Below, piece after piece: positions 9,579-18,835 of a DNA stretch of 22,500 nucleotides. Every line of letters begins with the position of its first letter. Position 1 is the stretch's first letter. The notes beneath the pieces were generated by a model. That model was given only the letters and a program-made list of their open reading frames with translations. It did no database searches and had not been told where the DNA came from. Source of the stretch: Chara braunii (lineage: Eukaryota; Streptophyta; Charophyceae; Charales; Characeae); the NCBI GenBank assembly GCA_003427395.1, contig BFEA01000008.1, forward strand, positions 7,557,360 to 7,579,859, given 5' to 3'. The translations under genes and the position numbers were made by a program.

Positions 9579-9877
9579 ACGAGATATAGTCGTTGTAGAT
9601 ATTTATGGGTAGACTTCTTCGTGAAATCTATAATGGCACTATACAGACGCGTCAACGACTTAAGCCCCCGTTGATAAAAATTTGAAAGTCTCTTTGGATT
9701 CTGCAAGATCCCAACAAGCAATTGTTTCAAAAACACACCCTTCAATCTCCAACCCCGAAGGTATTCAATCACAATAGTACCACCACACTCAAAGATTTGT
9801 TTATATGATTTAAGTAGCACCAGCCCATCGGGATCCGAACGGTGGATTCCCCAAATCTTCTCTTCACCCTTCTCCAA
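9575..9877 (-). pseudogene. Linker between nuclease and RT (frameshifted piece)
   Basis: A 100-codon open piece, hydrophobic and basic: GLVLLKSYKQIFECGG, then EYLRGWRLKGVF and KQLLVGILQNPKRLSNFY. I recognise no named domain. It is in a third frame relative to its neighbours, entering by a frameshift near 9860 and leaving by another near 9600. Each shift is one net base lost or two gained on the coding strand. It is included because the order and protein-like composition fit one interrupted polypeptide. Confidence 0.55.
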
Positions 9878-10626
9878 CCACTAACCCATGTATTACCACC
9901 ACTTAATATTGTCGACAAACACTTGCATCCACTATTCAGCTTATCAAGCAGGAGGGTCAGCAGGTCAACATGCCACGTAAGTTCGCAAGAGACTCGGACC
10001 CGACTCGGACAAATAGATTTACATACCGACACAACAGACTTCCCTTTCCTCTCAGTCTTACCCTTACAACTCTTCTTGCCACTCGAGTAACCTTTCCTAC
10101 ACCCAGTAGTGTTAAGGAATGGTGTCCACTGTCTGATGTACACGGTCTCGAGTTTAACCTCACCTAGGTGGTCAATAGGAAGAAGTATGTAGTTACCTGC
10201 ACTAAGGGTGCACAACCACCGGTGAAAGTAAGTCTGCTTACGAGTGGTCAACAGAAGAAGTACGTAGTTACCTGCACCGAAGGTGCACAACCATCGGTGA
10301 AAGTAAGGCTGCTTACGAGTCCGACACTCGGATAAATGCTCACGCCATCGGGTATCAACATCTCATGTGGTCTTCCTAATATACTGGAGTTTACAGAACG
10401 AGGATATCACCACGTATACCACATGCGTCAGATTGATGAACCATACACAATGTATATCATACAGCCTTCGCTGGGAATCTAAGAGCTTCGTCGCTCATCG
10501 GAACGACAAAATCAAGAGGCAGAATCTAAGCACTTCATCCACATCACGGTCAACGCTTCGAAGCTTACCACGAAAACTTGCTACCATAGGCATGATCCGC
10601 CATATCTCGTCAGATCTGTAACCACA
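9860..10626 (-). pseudogene. GIY-YIG endonuclease domain and basic linker, degenerate
   Basis: Continues in the same frame as the upstream ORF after its TGA at 10629. The first motif reads VVY (10422-10414), where the family has GIY. Ten residues later YIR (10383-10375) stands for YIG. The catalytic Arg and following His are present in DTRWREHL just downstream, and the metal-binding Glu and terminal Asn in KLETVYIRQW and FLNTTG. Stops interrupt at 10497 and 10365 (both TGA). A 76/75-bp tandem duplication inserts an extra 25 residues between the Arg and Glu motifs. A Lys/Arg-rich stretch after the domain (KGKTERKGKS) may be a nuclear-localisation or nucleic-acid-binding segment. In the family this domain nicks the target DNA for primed reverse transcription; this copy should be inactive. 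Confidence 0.7.
10168..10318 (-). repeat. Tandem duplication of 76/75 bp inside the nuclease domain
   Basis: Unit 10168-10243 (76 bp) is followed by 10244-10318 (75 bp). The peptide HRWLCT-GAGNY appears twice, first as HRWLCTFGAGNYV and then as HRWLCTLSAGNYI. A one-base difference between units means the frame stays open through both. Confidence 0.85.
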
Positions 10627-11799
10627 TCACTCCTCCTCATCATATTCTTCATCATCGACAGTCGTCGCAACTTCTTCAGCAGGTTCAGATTCTCCGAAGA
10701 GATCGACGGGTTCTAATTCGCCAAAGGCAACTCGAGTCCTATGGCTAGCAATATCAGAGATAGCATTGATCTTCCTGTTGTACGCAACACCCTCCGTCTT
10801 GCAGATGGATTGCAGCTCCTGAGCATCAAGACAACGTAAGTCTTCCATAGCTTGGTTGCGGTACCGAAGCTTTGCCACAGTACTTGTCTTTTCTAGGCTC
10901 CGCTTCAGTTTAGCCACGTACGGGGACACCTTGGTCTTGACTTTCCCCTTACCCCGCGTCACACGAACAAAGGTCGCACCGGCCGTCGCCTTGGTCCGTC
11001 TCGGGGTTCGTTTGGTCGGAGTCAACATAGGAGGGCTGTCATCGAATACGGGCTCAGGTCCTCTCTTCCGTTTCTCGTTGATAGTCAGGCGCCCAGTACG
11101 GGTGCAGATCTCCTCTGTTCAAGTTGCGCTATCACTGTCTTCATGCTCGGAGCTATGTATAACAGTACACTCTACATGCTTTTTCGCCTTCCTCTGCACA
11201 AGTTTCGGCGCCAGGCCAAGATTGGCTTCCATACAGTCAAAAAAGTCGTTAGTCTTCATCTTGAGTTGTAACTCCATCCTCTTGTTCATCTTAGCGTCGC
11301 GCTCCACTTCCTTCTGCAACTTAGCCACTCACTTACACTCCTTCGTCTCACGTGCCCGATTCTCAGTTGCTTTTCTCTCTTCCTCTTCCTCAGCTTCTCG
11401 CTTCAGCCTCTCCTCTTCCGCCTTCCTCACCTTCTCACACTAGACAAACTCTTAAGCCGATGTCAGACTATTGTTGAGTTCCTCAATCTGCTTCTGAAGG
11501 AGGTCGGCCTCCGTTGTTGTTTGCACACATGTTTCGTTCTCAGTTCGTAGAGGGGAAGCGAACCTTCCCTTTTTCGTGTCATAGGATGAAGAAGGACGGT
11601 AGCTTGTCGCGCGTCAGCCATACCTGCACTGATTAGCATAATGGTCACGCTCGTTACAAGTGAAGCAGCGTGGTGGAGAGCGACGGTAATATCTCTCACC
11701 ACCTCCTCAATCATGCCCACCGTCCGACCTGCGATATCCAGTACGGTCTTCCCTGTTGGAGCGCCTCTCGCCTCGCTCATACTCTCTCTTGTCTCCCAT
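10627..11799 (-). pseudogene. Zinc-knuckle, coiled-coil, SAP-like ORF1 of the retroelement
   Basis: From ATG at 11799-11797 (MGDKREYERGE) the frame runs 390 codons to a TGA at 10629-10627. Codons 45-58 encode CFTCNERDHYANQC, a perfect CX2CX4HX4C zinc knuckle of the retroelement nucleocapsid type, preceded by an Arg/Ser/Gly-rich segment. Codons about 98-184 are a long charged helix with heptad-like Leu and many Glu/Lys/Arg, a probable coiled coil. A basic region (KRTPRRTK, TRGKGKVKTK) follows. Codons about 318-357 contain LRCLDAQELQSICK and NRKINAISDI, a SAP-like DNA-binding helix-turn-helix pattern, and then an acidic tail (DDEEYDEEE). Internal stops lie at 11709, 11616, 11331 and 11121 (TGA), 11454 (TAA) and 11442 (TAG). 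The likely role is binding element RNA and chromatin. The ORFs of 134, 69 and 133 codons visible in this span are a shadow and two fragments of it. Confidence 0.7.
11626..11667 (-). other. CCHC zinc knuckle motif
   Basis: Translates as CFTCNERDHYANQC with spacing CX2CX4HX4C. It is intact although a TGA follows four codons after its last Cys and another lies 13 codons before its first. Confidence 0.85.
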
Positions 11800-11908
11800 C
11801 GTGACCAACAACTGAAGTCCACAGTACGGTAACGAAATGATACTGAGATGGTAACCACGCTCACCAACCTCAGTAATTACTCTCTGAGATGGTTAACGTG
11901 TGCAATAA
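11800..11908 (-). other. Putative 5' leader of the retroelement
   Basis: Between the terminal repeat and the first ATG. A short word CTGAGATGG-TAAC occurs twice on the plus strand (11843-11855 and 11884-11897). No promoter element was recognised. Confidence 0.4.
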
Positions 11909-11966
11909 GTAGTAGCAAATAGGAAAAGAGTCAACGAGCAAGTCGCGACGTAGAAAAGTCGAAAGT
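11909..11966 (-). repeat. 5' terminal direct repeat of the retroelement
   Basis: Partner of 6936-6993: 58 bp, six mismatches, no gaps. Beyond 11966 the sequence becomes strongly AT-rich, which marks the element boundary. Confidence 0.75.
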
Positions 11967-11974
11967 GTTCATGC

Positions 11975-13832
11975 ATTATTTCATTGTTAGATCATTTTTC
12001 ATATTTAAAATATATATGTTTTTTATTTTTTTGAACTCTATGGATTTTCGAATCCATAATTTTTTATTTTTTTTTTCCCTCACATATACACAAAGGTATT
12101 TTATAGTACATTAAATATTATAATGTATCTCATACCCAAAGACAATAAAAGCATGTCTACGTTTTCGAACATCATGTGTGCGTTTCCAAAATAGGTTATA
12201 AACTTTTCATATGCAATCGAAATTTGAAACATTCAGAAATATATATCTTATTTGCTAAAGAGTGATACGAATGAATTTGTAAATAATTTCTTACACAAAT
12301 TATATTTGTAAACTAAATATTTTTTTTCTTCGTTTGTGCCGCTTTTTTTCTCGCACAGGCACACAGATACACACATGTACATACAACCCCAGATTCAAAT
12401 ACAAAACATATAAGGTTGTCATAAAGTTGTGCATTTGCGTCATGCTTTTGTTTTTAGATAAAAATATCCCTTAGTATATGAGGCAGGAAGAAAACCCGAA
12501 ATGTAATAAGCAAGGTCACTACATGATTTATTATCCTGAGTCGAAACATTGGAAGGGTTGTGCAAAATAAAAATTGTAGTAAAATTCAGTCCAATACGAA
12601 ACAGATGAACCTGACACAAACACACGTTGAAGAAGTTATAAACACGAATCGCAATGTTGACGTTTTTCACTCCGCTACCTAAAAAATAAAAAAAAACATA
12701 AACAAGTGACAATAGAAACCTTGGAAGAAATAAAATATGTTATTAAAAAAAACGATGGCATACAGATGCATATGTGGTTTGTCCATTTGACAGACGAGTT
12801 CGAAATGACACGGGAGGAATGTGGTGGTATACGAAAATAAACAATATCACAGACCTCAAGAGAAAAATACAAATGGAGAGCTCAAATATTGAAACACAAT
12901 CCCATGATGATGTGAAGAGAGATGAAAAAAAAATGACGAGTGGAAATGTTCGACCAAAAAAACAGATACAATGACTCACTTTATGAAATGGGCGGTATTA
13001 CTCTTATCTGGTTTCAATTGAACAATTATTGGAGTGAATGTATTATTATCCAATAATTTTATATCGTTAGTTTGAGAACGAACGTCTCACTACATGGAAT
13101 TATGATCGATTTTTTATTACAATCAACTTTTAAGGATGTATCACAAGTAAGGATTACAAGTTTTGTTTTTGTGTGTACATGGTTTTGGTACAAATTGATA
13201 CAAGCAAAACAACCGGTGAACAAGACGAAGTCGAAATGTGAATAAAAACTTGAAATAGGAATAACAAAATATAAATTTTTCGTTCGCTTAAAAAAAATTG
13301 GATAGCAGATTGGTGGTAGACCGGATGTGGCATGAGAAATACTGCACAATATTGATGACAATAAATATTGAAGATTTTATAAAAGGAGTTGCAAAGAAAG
13401 GTACATGTAAACCGATAATTATTCATATGAACTTGCGTTTAAATAAATATAATCAGTTTGAATGCACTACATACCTGAGTCTTTGATGAATTATTGCTTC
13501 AAAATTCATACGAAAGTGGTATCAAATCGACAAAATAGAGAGGATTGTAGACTATGTGTCAATAAATGCTTAAGAAAAACATAGGTAAAGTTGACTGTCA
13601 ATAGCAAGAAAACCAAGACGGTTGTGAAGTTCATGTACGCATGAGCGCAGAGAATCTCATCAAACACTTCGGTGGTCGATCGGTTTACAACGACATAAGC
13701 ACGAAGTCATATGAGGTACTAAGTGTGATTGGAATAACAAAAAATCAAGACAGTATGATCAAATTTAAAACGTACGCAAAATATAGAACATCTAGTGAGA
13801 TAAACAGTACGAAAGAATATGACAAAGGAAAT
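11975..13832. other. AT-rich spacer, no gene supported
   Basis: Short ORFs occur on both strands (for example 12774-12974 and 13641-13841 plus, 12743-12979 minus), but none shows a domain, codon bias or splice context that I recognise. No RNA gene or clear repeat was seen. Confidence 0.45.
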
Positions 13833-13962
13833 AAAGATTAACGATATTATGAAATTATTAATGAAACTGAAGCTTGAAGAGGATGATGCTTAGGTACAAA
13901 GATTATCGATATTATAAAATTATTAATGGAACTAGAGGCTGAAGAGGATGATGCTTAGGTAC
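13833..13962 (+). repeat. Perfectly abutting 65-bp tandem duplication
   Basis: Units 13833-13897 and 13898-13962 are the same length and match at 58 of 65 positions, both ending GATGATGCTTAGGTAC. One plus frame of the first unit reads KLLMKLKLEEDDA then a stop, hinting at a decayed coding origin, but nothing is recognisable. Confidence 0.85.
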
Positions 13963-15680
13963 ATATTGGTTGATAAAATTGAAGTTTGCAATAGAGTTGA
14001 AGTAACATGTCTAAGAAATTGACACTCATCATCCATACTCGTTGGCTTACAAGGTAGAGCGAAGTGGTTAAGAAAAAAACGTTATTCAAACTTCATATAC
14101 CGAAGGATTGTAGGTTGTATAGATATGGCTACAAATGATAAATACAATGACATTCGTTAAAAGAGAGGTGAACAACGGAATAAGCATGACACAAACGTTG
14201 ATGAACACAATGTACGTCAGATAGCAGGAGTCAGACACATAAATGTTAACAGGGAAGATAGAGGAAAAAATGTTTTTCATGGATTTTGACAATGATTCGA
14301 AGACATTGTCGTATTTCTTCAATACGAACACAATAACGATCATAACAATCTGTGAGAAGTGAGATAATGTTTTTTATCAACAGACGGGAGAGAAGGAGTC
14401 GAGAAGCAAAGATGAAGAAAGATTCACGACACATCATTAACATCGAAACGAAATCTTAGTCAACTAGAAAAAATAATAGTGGTGTCGAGTGCAACGTGAA
14501 ATGTGAAAAAAATGTGTGAGAATAATGAGAATGATTATGACGTCATCGATCACATACACAGAGTTGAATACGGCCAGGGTAAAGATAGAACAAGCAGTGG
14601 AAAGAAAAAGAAGGGTGACATGCAGAAAATAAGGTTTGAAAACCAAGTGGCAGAAGAACAGAAAAAAAAAAACTAACATCATATGATAACAACATTGTGA
14701 AAGAATGAGAAACAAAATAATACAGGGATTAGTTTGATCGAATAATATTTAATGATTTTTTTTTAGTCAGATCACATCGAAGACGGCATAGTTAAAAAAA
14801 AAAAATCATTCGGATAATAAAAATTGAAAATTATAATTAAAAATAGGTTCAGAGGAGGATGGTGGATATAACGATGAGAAAGAAGAATGTGCAGAAGAAG
14901 GAAAACAAGACTGTGAAAAAAAAATTCATAATGCAAACAAAAAAATATGAACAACAATAACGAAACAACGAGTCTTCCTACACGGAAAAAAATAAATCAT
15001 TTATCTTAAAAATGTGAGTAACGTTGCATATTATTAATTTTTTTTGTATTTCAATTAAAGATGTAAGATTACAAAACGTTAAAAAGACTAGATAATAATT
15101 ATTTTATAGTTTTATTGAGTTTTTTGTAATTCGTGTATTTATAGTTTTTTTATATGTTTATGTGAATACAAAAAAAAACAAAGGGGAAAAAATATTTTCA
15201 TCTACCTAAAGGATGAACAAATTTCGAGTTACTTACAATAATAGCGGAACATATAAGGGAATAACAATCAGAAGGGTTTGCAAGGTATGCAAAGAACCGC
15301 AGTATACAGGAAGTCCTCGTAGAATGTAACAAGATCATGATAATCGTTAGAGGGGGAGATATGATGAAACTTGAAATACAAGTTTTGAGTTGTGAAGGGA
15401 TACTCTCTGTGAAATTAAAATAAAAATTACAAATAACAAGAAAAATAAAAACGATTGCAAAAGAAAATGTTTGCAAGCAAGACATGAATACGTAAGGGAG
15501 ACTAATCATGGGTGATCCAGCATTTCAACTCGCGTTGGCAAGAATGTTCTTTCACACGAGGGAAGGTTTTGAGATAGGTGTGTCATTGCAGTAACTTGCA
15601 TCTGCAGACTCTGGGTTGGTAATAAAAAATGAGGTCTTGCAATTATAAATAAAACTGCACTGAAAAAATAAGGTTTGGAG
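13963..15680. other. A-rich spacer, no gene supported
   Basis: The plus strand is rich in GAA, ACA and poly-A runs. Minus-strand ORFs rich in Phe/Ile/Leu mirror this composition. Nothing else was identified. Confidence 0.45.
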
Positions 15681-15682
15681 TT

Positions 15683-15949
15683 TTGAGAGATGAAGAGAAA
15701 AATTACCGCATCGGTCAAGGCATGCAAAAATTCGTGAACTTCAACATTCTTAACATTGATCGCTCGAAGCATTTGGTTGATAAAACATTCATCTTGTTCC
15801 AAGCAAGGTTGCCAAATGTGCATCGTGGTGACATTCATGCCAAATTGTTTATTAACGAAGACTACACGTTCCAACACAAAGTTATATCATCACCATTGCA
15901 GGAGAGCATACGAAGAGGACAAACAACATACCCAATATTATTTTTTTAA
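15683..15949 (+). other. Open stretch in both strands, possible exon remnant
   Basis: A plus ORF of 88 residues (with KHLVDKTFILFQARLP) overlaps a minus ORF of 123 residues (with NKQFGMNVTTMHIWQP). Both look more protein-like than the AT-rich surroundings. On the minus strand a GCG|GTAATT donor-like site falls at 15707 and a GTGTAG acceptor-like site near 15866. I recognise neither product, and the coding strand is undetermined. Confidence 0.2.
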
Positions 15950-15989
15950 TATAACTATAAATTTATACTTATTGTTTATTAATTATTAA

Positions 15990-16839
15990 AACTGCAGTAA
16001 AAAAATTTTCCTCATAAAAACGAGTTTCAGGAAAGAAGGTGCATTTTTTCATTGTATCCCATATACACATTCACAACGAAACATTTTCTTGATCTACCTT
16101 CCTCCCCCACCCCCCTCCATGTTTGTATCTTTGCAATGTAGCAATAAATATATTGATTTTTACCACTATCCATCAACACAATTAGAAGAGGTTTGTAACC
16201 ATTTGTAGATCCCGACTTCACAAATCAACTAACTTCAATTTTATAGAAGTACAATTTCATAATACAATATTTCTGACAACAATGGATTGTGGTTAAGTAT
16301 GTAGGACGAAATATATAAGTGAGAGGTTAATTGCACGAAGAAAAAAAAAAAAACATGTAGACTCGGAGTTCAGGGAATTAGTAATAAAGTGAGGAATACA
16401 TTATGTATCTTATATACATATTGAAATTTAAATCACTCTTCACTGCTAAATTTGTGAAAGTGAGCGGAAAGCATAATGAGAACTACAATTTGAGGTATTG
16501 TTACATTATTTTCATAAAGATTGGTCATTATTTTTACGAATAATTTTCTTTTTTTATTTTTTAATTTAGTTGGTAAATTATTTGTAAATATCTTTTTAAC
16601 TAATTATAAGTTGTCTTTCAATAAAGATGACTGTTATTATATACATTTTCAATATAAGTTCAACTGTTTATTAAGAACTGAAGTGTAATTGGAATTATAC
16701 AATTTTTTATGATTATTGTATACTAAAGGAAGGTTTCTATAATATTCTTTGTGTTCAACATGATACCTTTGTAAAATCTGTAAGAAAACTGAATTGAAAC
16801 AAATGAACGTAGTACGAATCATAGAAAAATTTTAAATGT
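15990..16839. other. AT-rich spacer, nothing recognised
   Basis: No ORF or repeat of note. A poly-A run lies near 16340-16353. Confidence 0.5.
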
Positions 16840-18240
16840 TTTAAGGGGTCCTCGTTCATGGTTGTTGTACGTTGGGATAGGTTTGTGGAAGGATTATTCA
16901 GGGTGGTGGTTTGCATATTGGTCTGATAATCTCAAGTTTCTTATAGTTGTCGTTCAATTGAGAGATAGTGATAAAGGGGGGTAGAGGGATCCATATATAC
17001 ACATATATAAGCCTACTGGGATACAGTTTATCTGAACTTTAGACAAGGTGTACATATATGAACCCGATGGTGTCTTTGATTTATCTAAAGGTTCATGTTG
17101 TTGCATAAACGGATTCTACTAGGAACTTAGTGTGTAAATATAAGCCCTGAACGAACCCAATCGGCATATATAAGGAATTGAATGGTATTATAAGTAGTAT
17201 GGTGTGTGGGCCTCGGGAACCCTAGTCTGCTACTCCTTGTCTCTCCCCATGAGGGTCTCTCTCTAGATGTCTGGGTACCATTACAAGGTTTACATTTAGA
17301 GCGTGGCCCTCGTAGGAGAGGAGCGACACAGTGGGTAGTATGTCTGCAAGTGTTCGCCCTCCTATGTGTCTGTCTCAAACTACGAGGGCAAATGTTGTCT
17401 TATCTTTGGGGTGGGGGGGGGGGGGGAAGGGGTACAGTAACATTGTGGTAGGTAGGGTTAATTGGTTTGGGTTGCTTAATGGTTAACTCATTGTTCCAGG
17501 GGAGTAGTTGACCCACACATATCATGGCCTCATGGGCTACCTACGGAGCCCCCATGGATAGGTGGGAAATTACATCGAAGGTAGAGATACTACTTGGGGT
17601 AATCCAAATAGTTAAAGTCTGCCTGATGACCAGTAGGTGCGAATCGATTGAGGTTTTGACCACTAGGCTGGCAGGTCGTCTCTAGGCAATGTATAAACAT
17701 TTGGATATGCTCATAGCCTTGTCAATAGGGTCATAGGGCCCAAACGGAACCAATAAAAGGGTAGGTTATTCGATAGTTATAGTAGATGGGGGGGACTATT
17801 ACAGAGGATGTTGATAAATTGCAACTCGATAAGGTCTTATTGAGCATATCTCTTGATCTAGTAGGTAAGATAGGTGGGATGGGGGGGGTGTACTGTATAC
17901 TAATAGGAAGGGGGTAGACCCTCTACTCCTGGTCAAGGAGGGATCGACTAGGGATTTGCTAGTCAATGGTAAATGAGACAAAGATGCATAGAGTGGAATC
18001 GTAATACACCAGTTGGAGGTTAGGATCTGCAGGGTCAAAACCTAATCCCTAGTGGTAAGCTATAGGTATGGAAGGGACACGACTTGCGATAGGACTTAGG
18101 GTCTCAGAGCGCTTGGGGAAACTCCATCTATGAAAGTCTAAAGGGTCAAGTGGGTCATTTCGACCTTCAAGCAGTTGAACCCACGAGAGTACTCCCTCGA
18201 CTAATACACTGCCTCTACAATATATTGGGAGGTATAAAAA
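16840..18240. other. G-rich plus-strand block of distinct composition, no gene recognised
   Basis: About 1.4 kb in which TAG, GTAGG and GGG words dominate the plus strand, between AT-rich flanks. It contains TATATAAG-like words at 17004 and 17165 and several G-runs. ORFs on both strands (for example 17799-18038 and 18049-18261 minus) show no known domain. It may be a degraded repeat or LTR-type sequence, but no paired ends or primer-binding site were found. Confidence 0.35.
17408..17432 (+). other. G-run with quadruplex potential
   Basis: GGGG, T, a run of 14 G, AA, GGGG. It offers at least four G-tracts of three or more. Further G7-G8 runs lie near 17789 and 17881. Confidence 0.7.
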
Positions 18241-18383
18241 AAAAAAAAAAATGCAATTCAAACAACTTTTGATTGAGGGTCACTTTTAAATTATATATAA
18301 ATTTGAAATAAAAAATAAAAAGAAAATACTAAATTATACCATACCCTAAGCTACCGGTCGGGCCGCCTACGTCACCCGATTTT

Positions 18384-18545
18384 CCCGGACAGTCCGACCG
18401 TGTAAAGAGAAAGGAAGGTCCGAGCAAAAAATAAATAAAAAAATTCGAAAATAAAGTATGTTATGCAGAAAAATAAATTTAACAACTTTTGCCTCAGGAT
18501 CACATCAAAATTAATTACCCGATTTGAATAAAATAAAAAATAAAA
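18384..18545. repeat. Dispersed repeat R2, copy 1
   Basis: Matches 22243-22413 in the same orientation. Shared blocks are CCGGAC-G-CCGACC, GAAGGTCC-AGCAAAAA, TATGTNATGCA-AAAA and CACATCAAAATT, separated by AT-rich sequence. The CAACTTTTG...GGGTCAC words at 18259-18282 suggest a further related fragment just upstream. Confidence 0.6.
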
Positions 18546-18835
18546 ATTGATATATTTGTTTGACGATGTATATATACATGGTTACCAGCCTGTAAGTATG
18601 GAGGCCCTGGACCGACCTCCGTACGTTCCAGCGGGCGGGATTTCGTTCGAGGTCCTAACCTAAAAATAGTTCGACCCCCTCAAAAAATTGTTTCGGGGCC
18701 AAAAAACATTTTTGATTTTTTATTCTTTTTTTTTTCTGAGTTCTTTATGATGTGTAGTACATGTCTATAAATTTTGGAGGCATTTCGCTAAGCCAAAATA
18801 AAATGAAAATTCGCCAAAGATGACGGTGTTAAAAC

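Larger units (their letters stand above)
6936..11966 (-). mobile_element. Decayed Penelope-like retroelement, permuted GIY-YIG/RT (Chlamys-type)
   Basis: A 5.03-kb unit on the minus strand between 58-bp direct repeats. Coding order is zinc knuckle, coiled coil, SAP-like motif, GIY-YIG nuclease, Cys-rich linker, reverse transcriptase, then a short 3' non-coding region. Penelope-like elements combine an RT with a GIY-YIG endonuclease and often have terminal direct repeats (pseudo-LTRs). The nuclease is normally C-terminal, whereas the Chlamys clade of algae, plants and protists has it N-terminal, as here. The reading frame is broken by eleven in-frame stops (one of which may be a natural ORF end) and three frameshifts. 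The longest open piece is 356 codons. The copy therefore cannot encode a functional protein. Confidence 0.75.

Noticed and set aside
8950-9674. Plus-strand ORFs of 104 and 138 codons
   Set aside because: They are antisense shadows of the RT region, which carries recognisable motifs on the minus strand.
8515-11709. TGA reassigned to an amino acid, making the long frame functional
   Set aside because: TAA and TAG also occur in the frame and three frameshifts are needed, so decay explains the pattern better than a variant code.
11463-11867. 134-codon minus-strand ORF
   Set aside because: It is an out-of-frame shadow; the frame with the zinc knuckle and coiled coil is different and contains the meaningful motifs.
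13833-13962. CRISPR-like array
   Set aside because: Units abut with no spacers, there are only two, and the setting is eukaryotic.
16980-17460. LTR with TATA box and primer-binding site
   Set aside because: TATATAAG words exist, but no paired LTR, TG/CA ends or tRNA-complementary site could be found.
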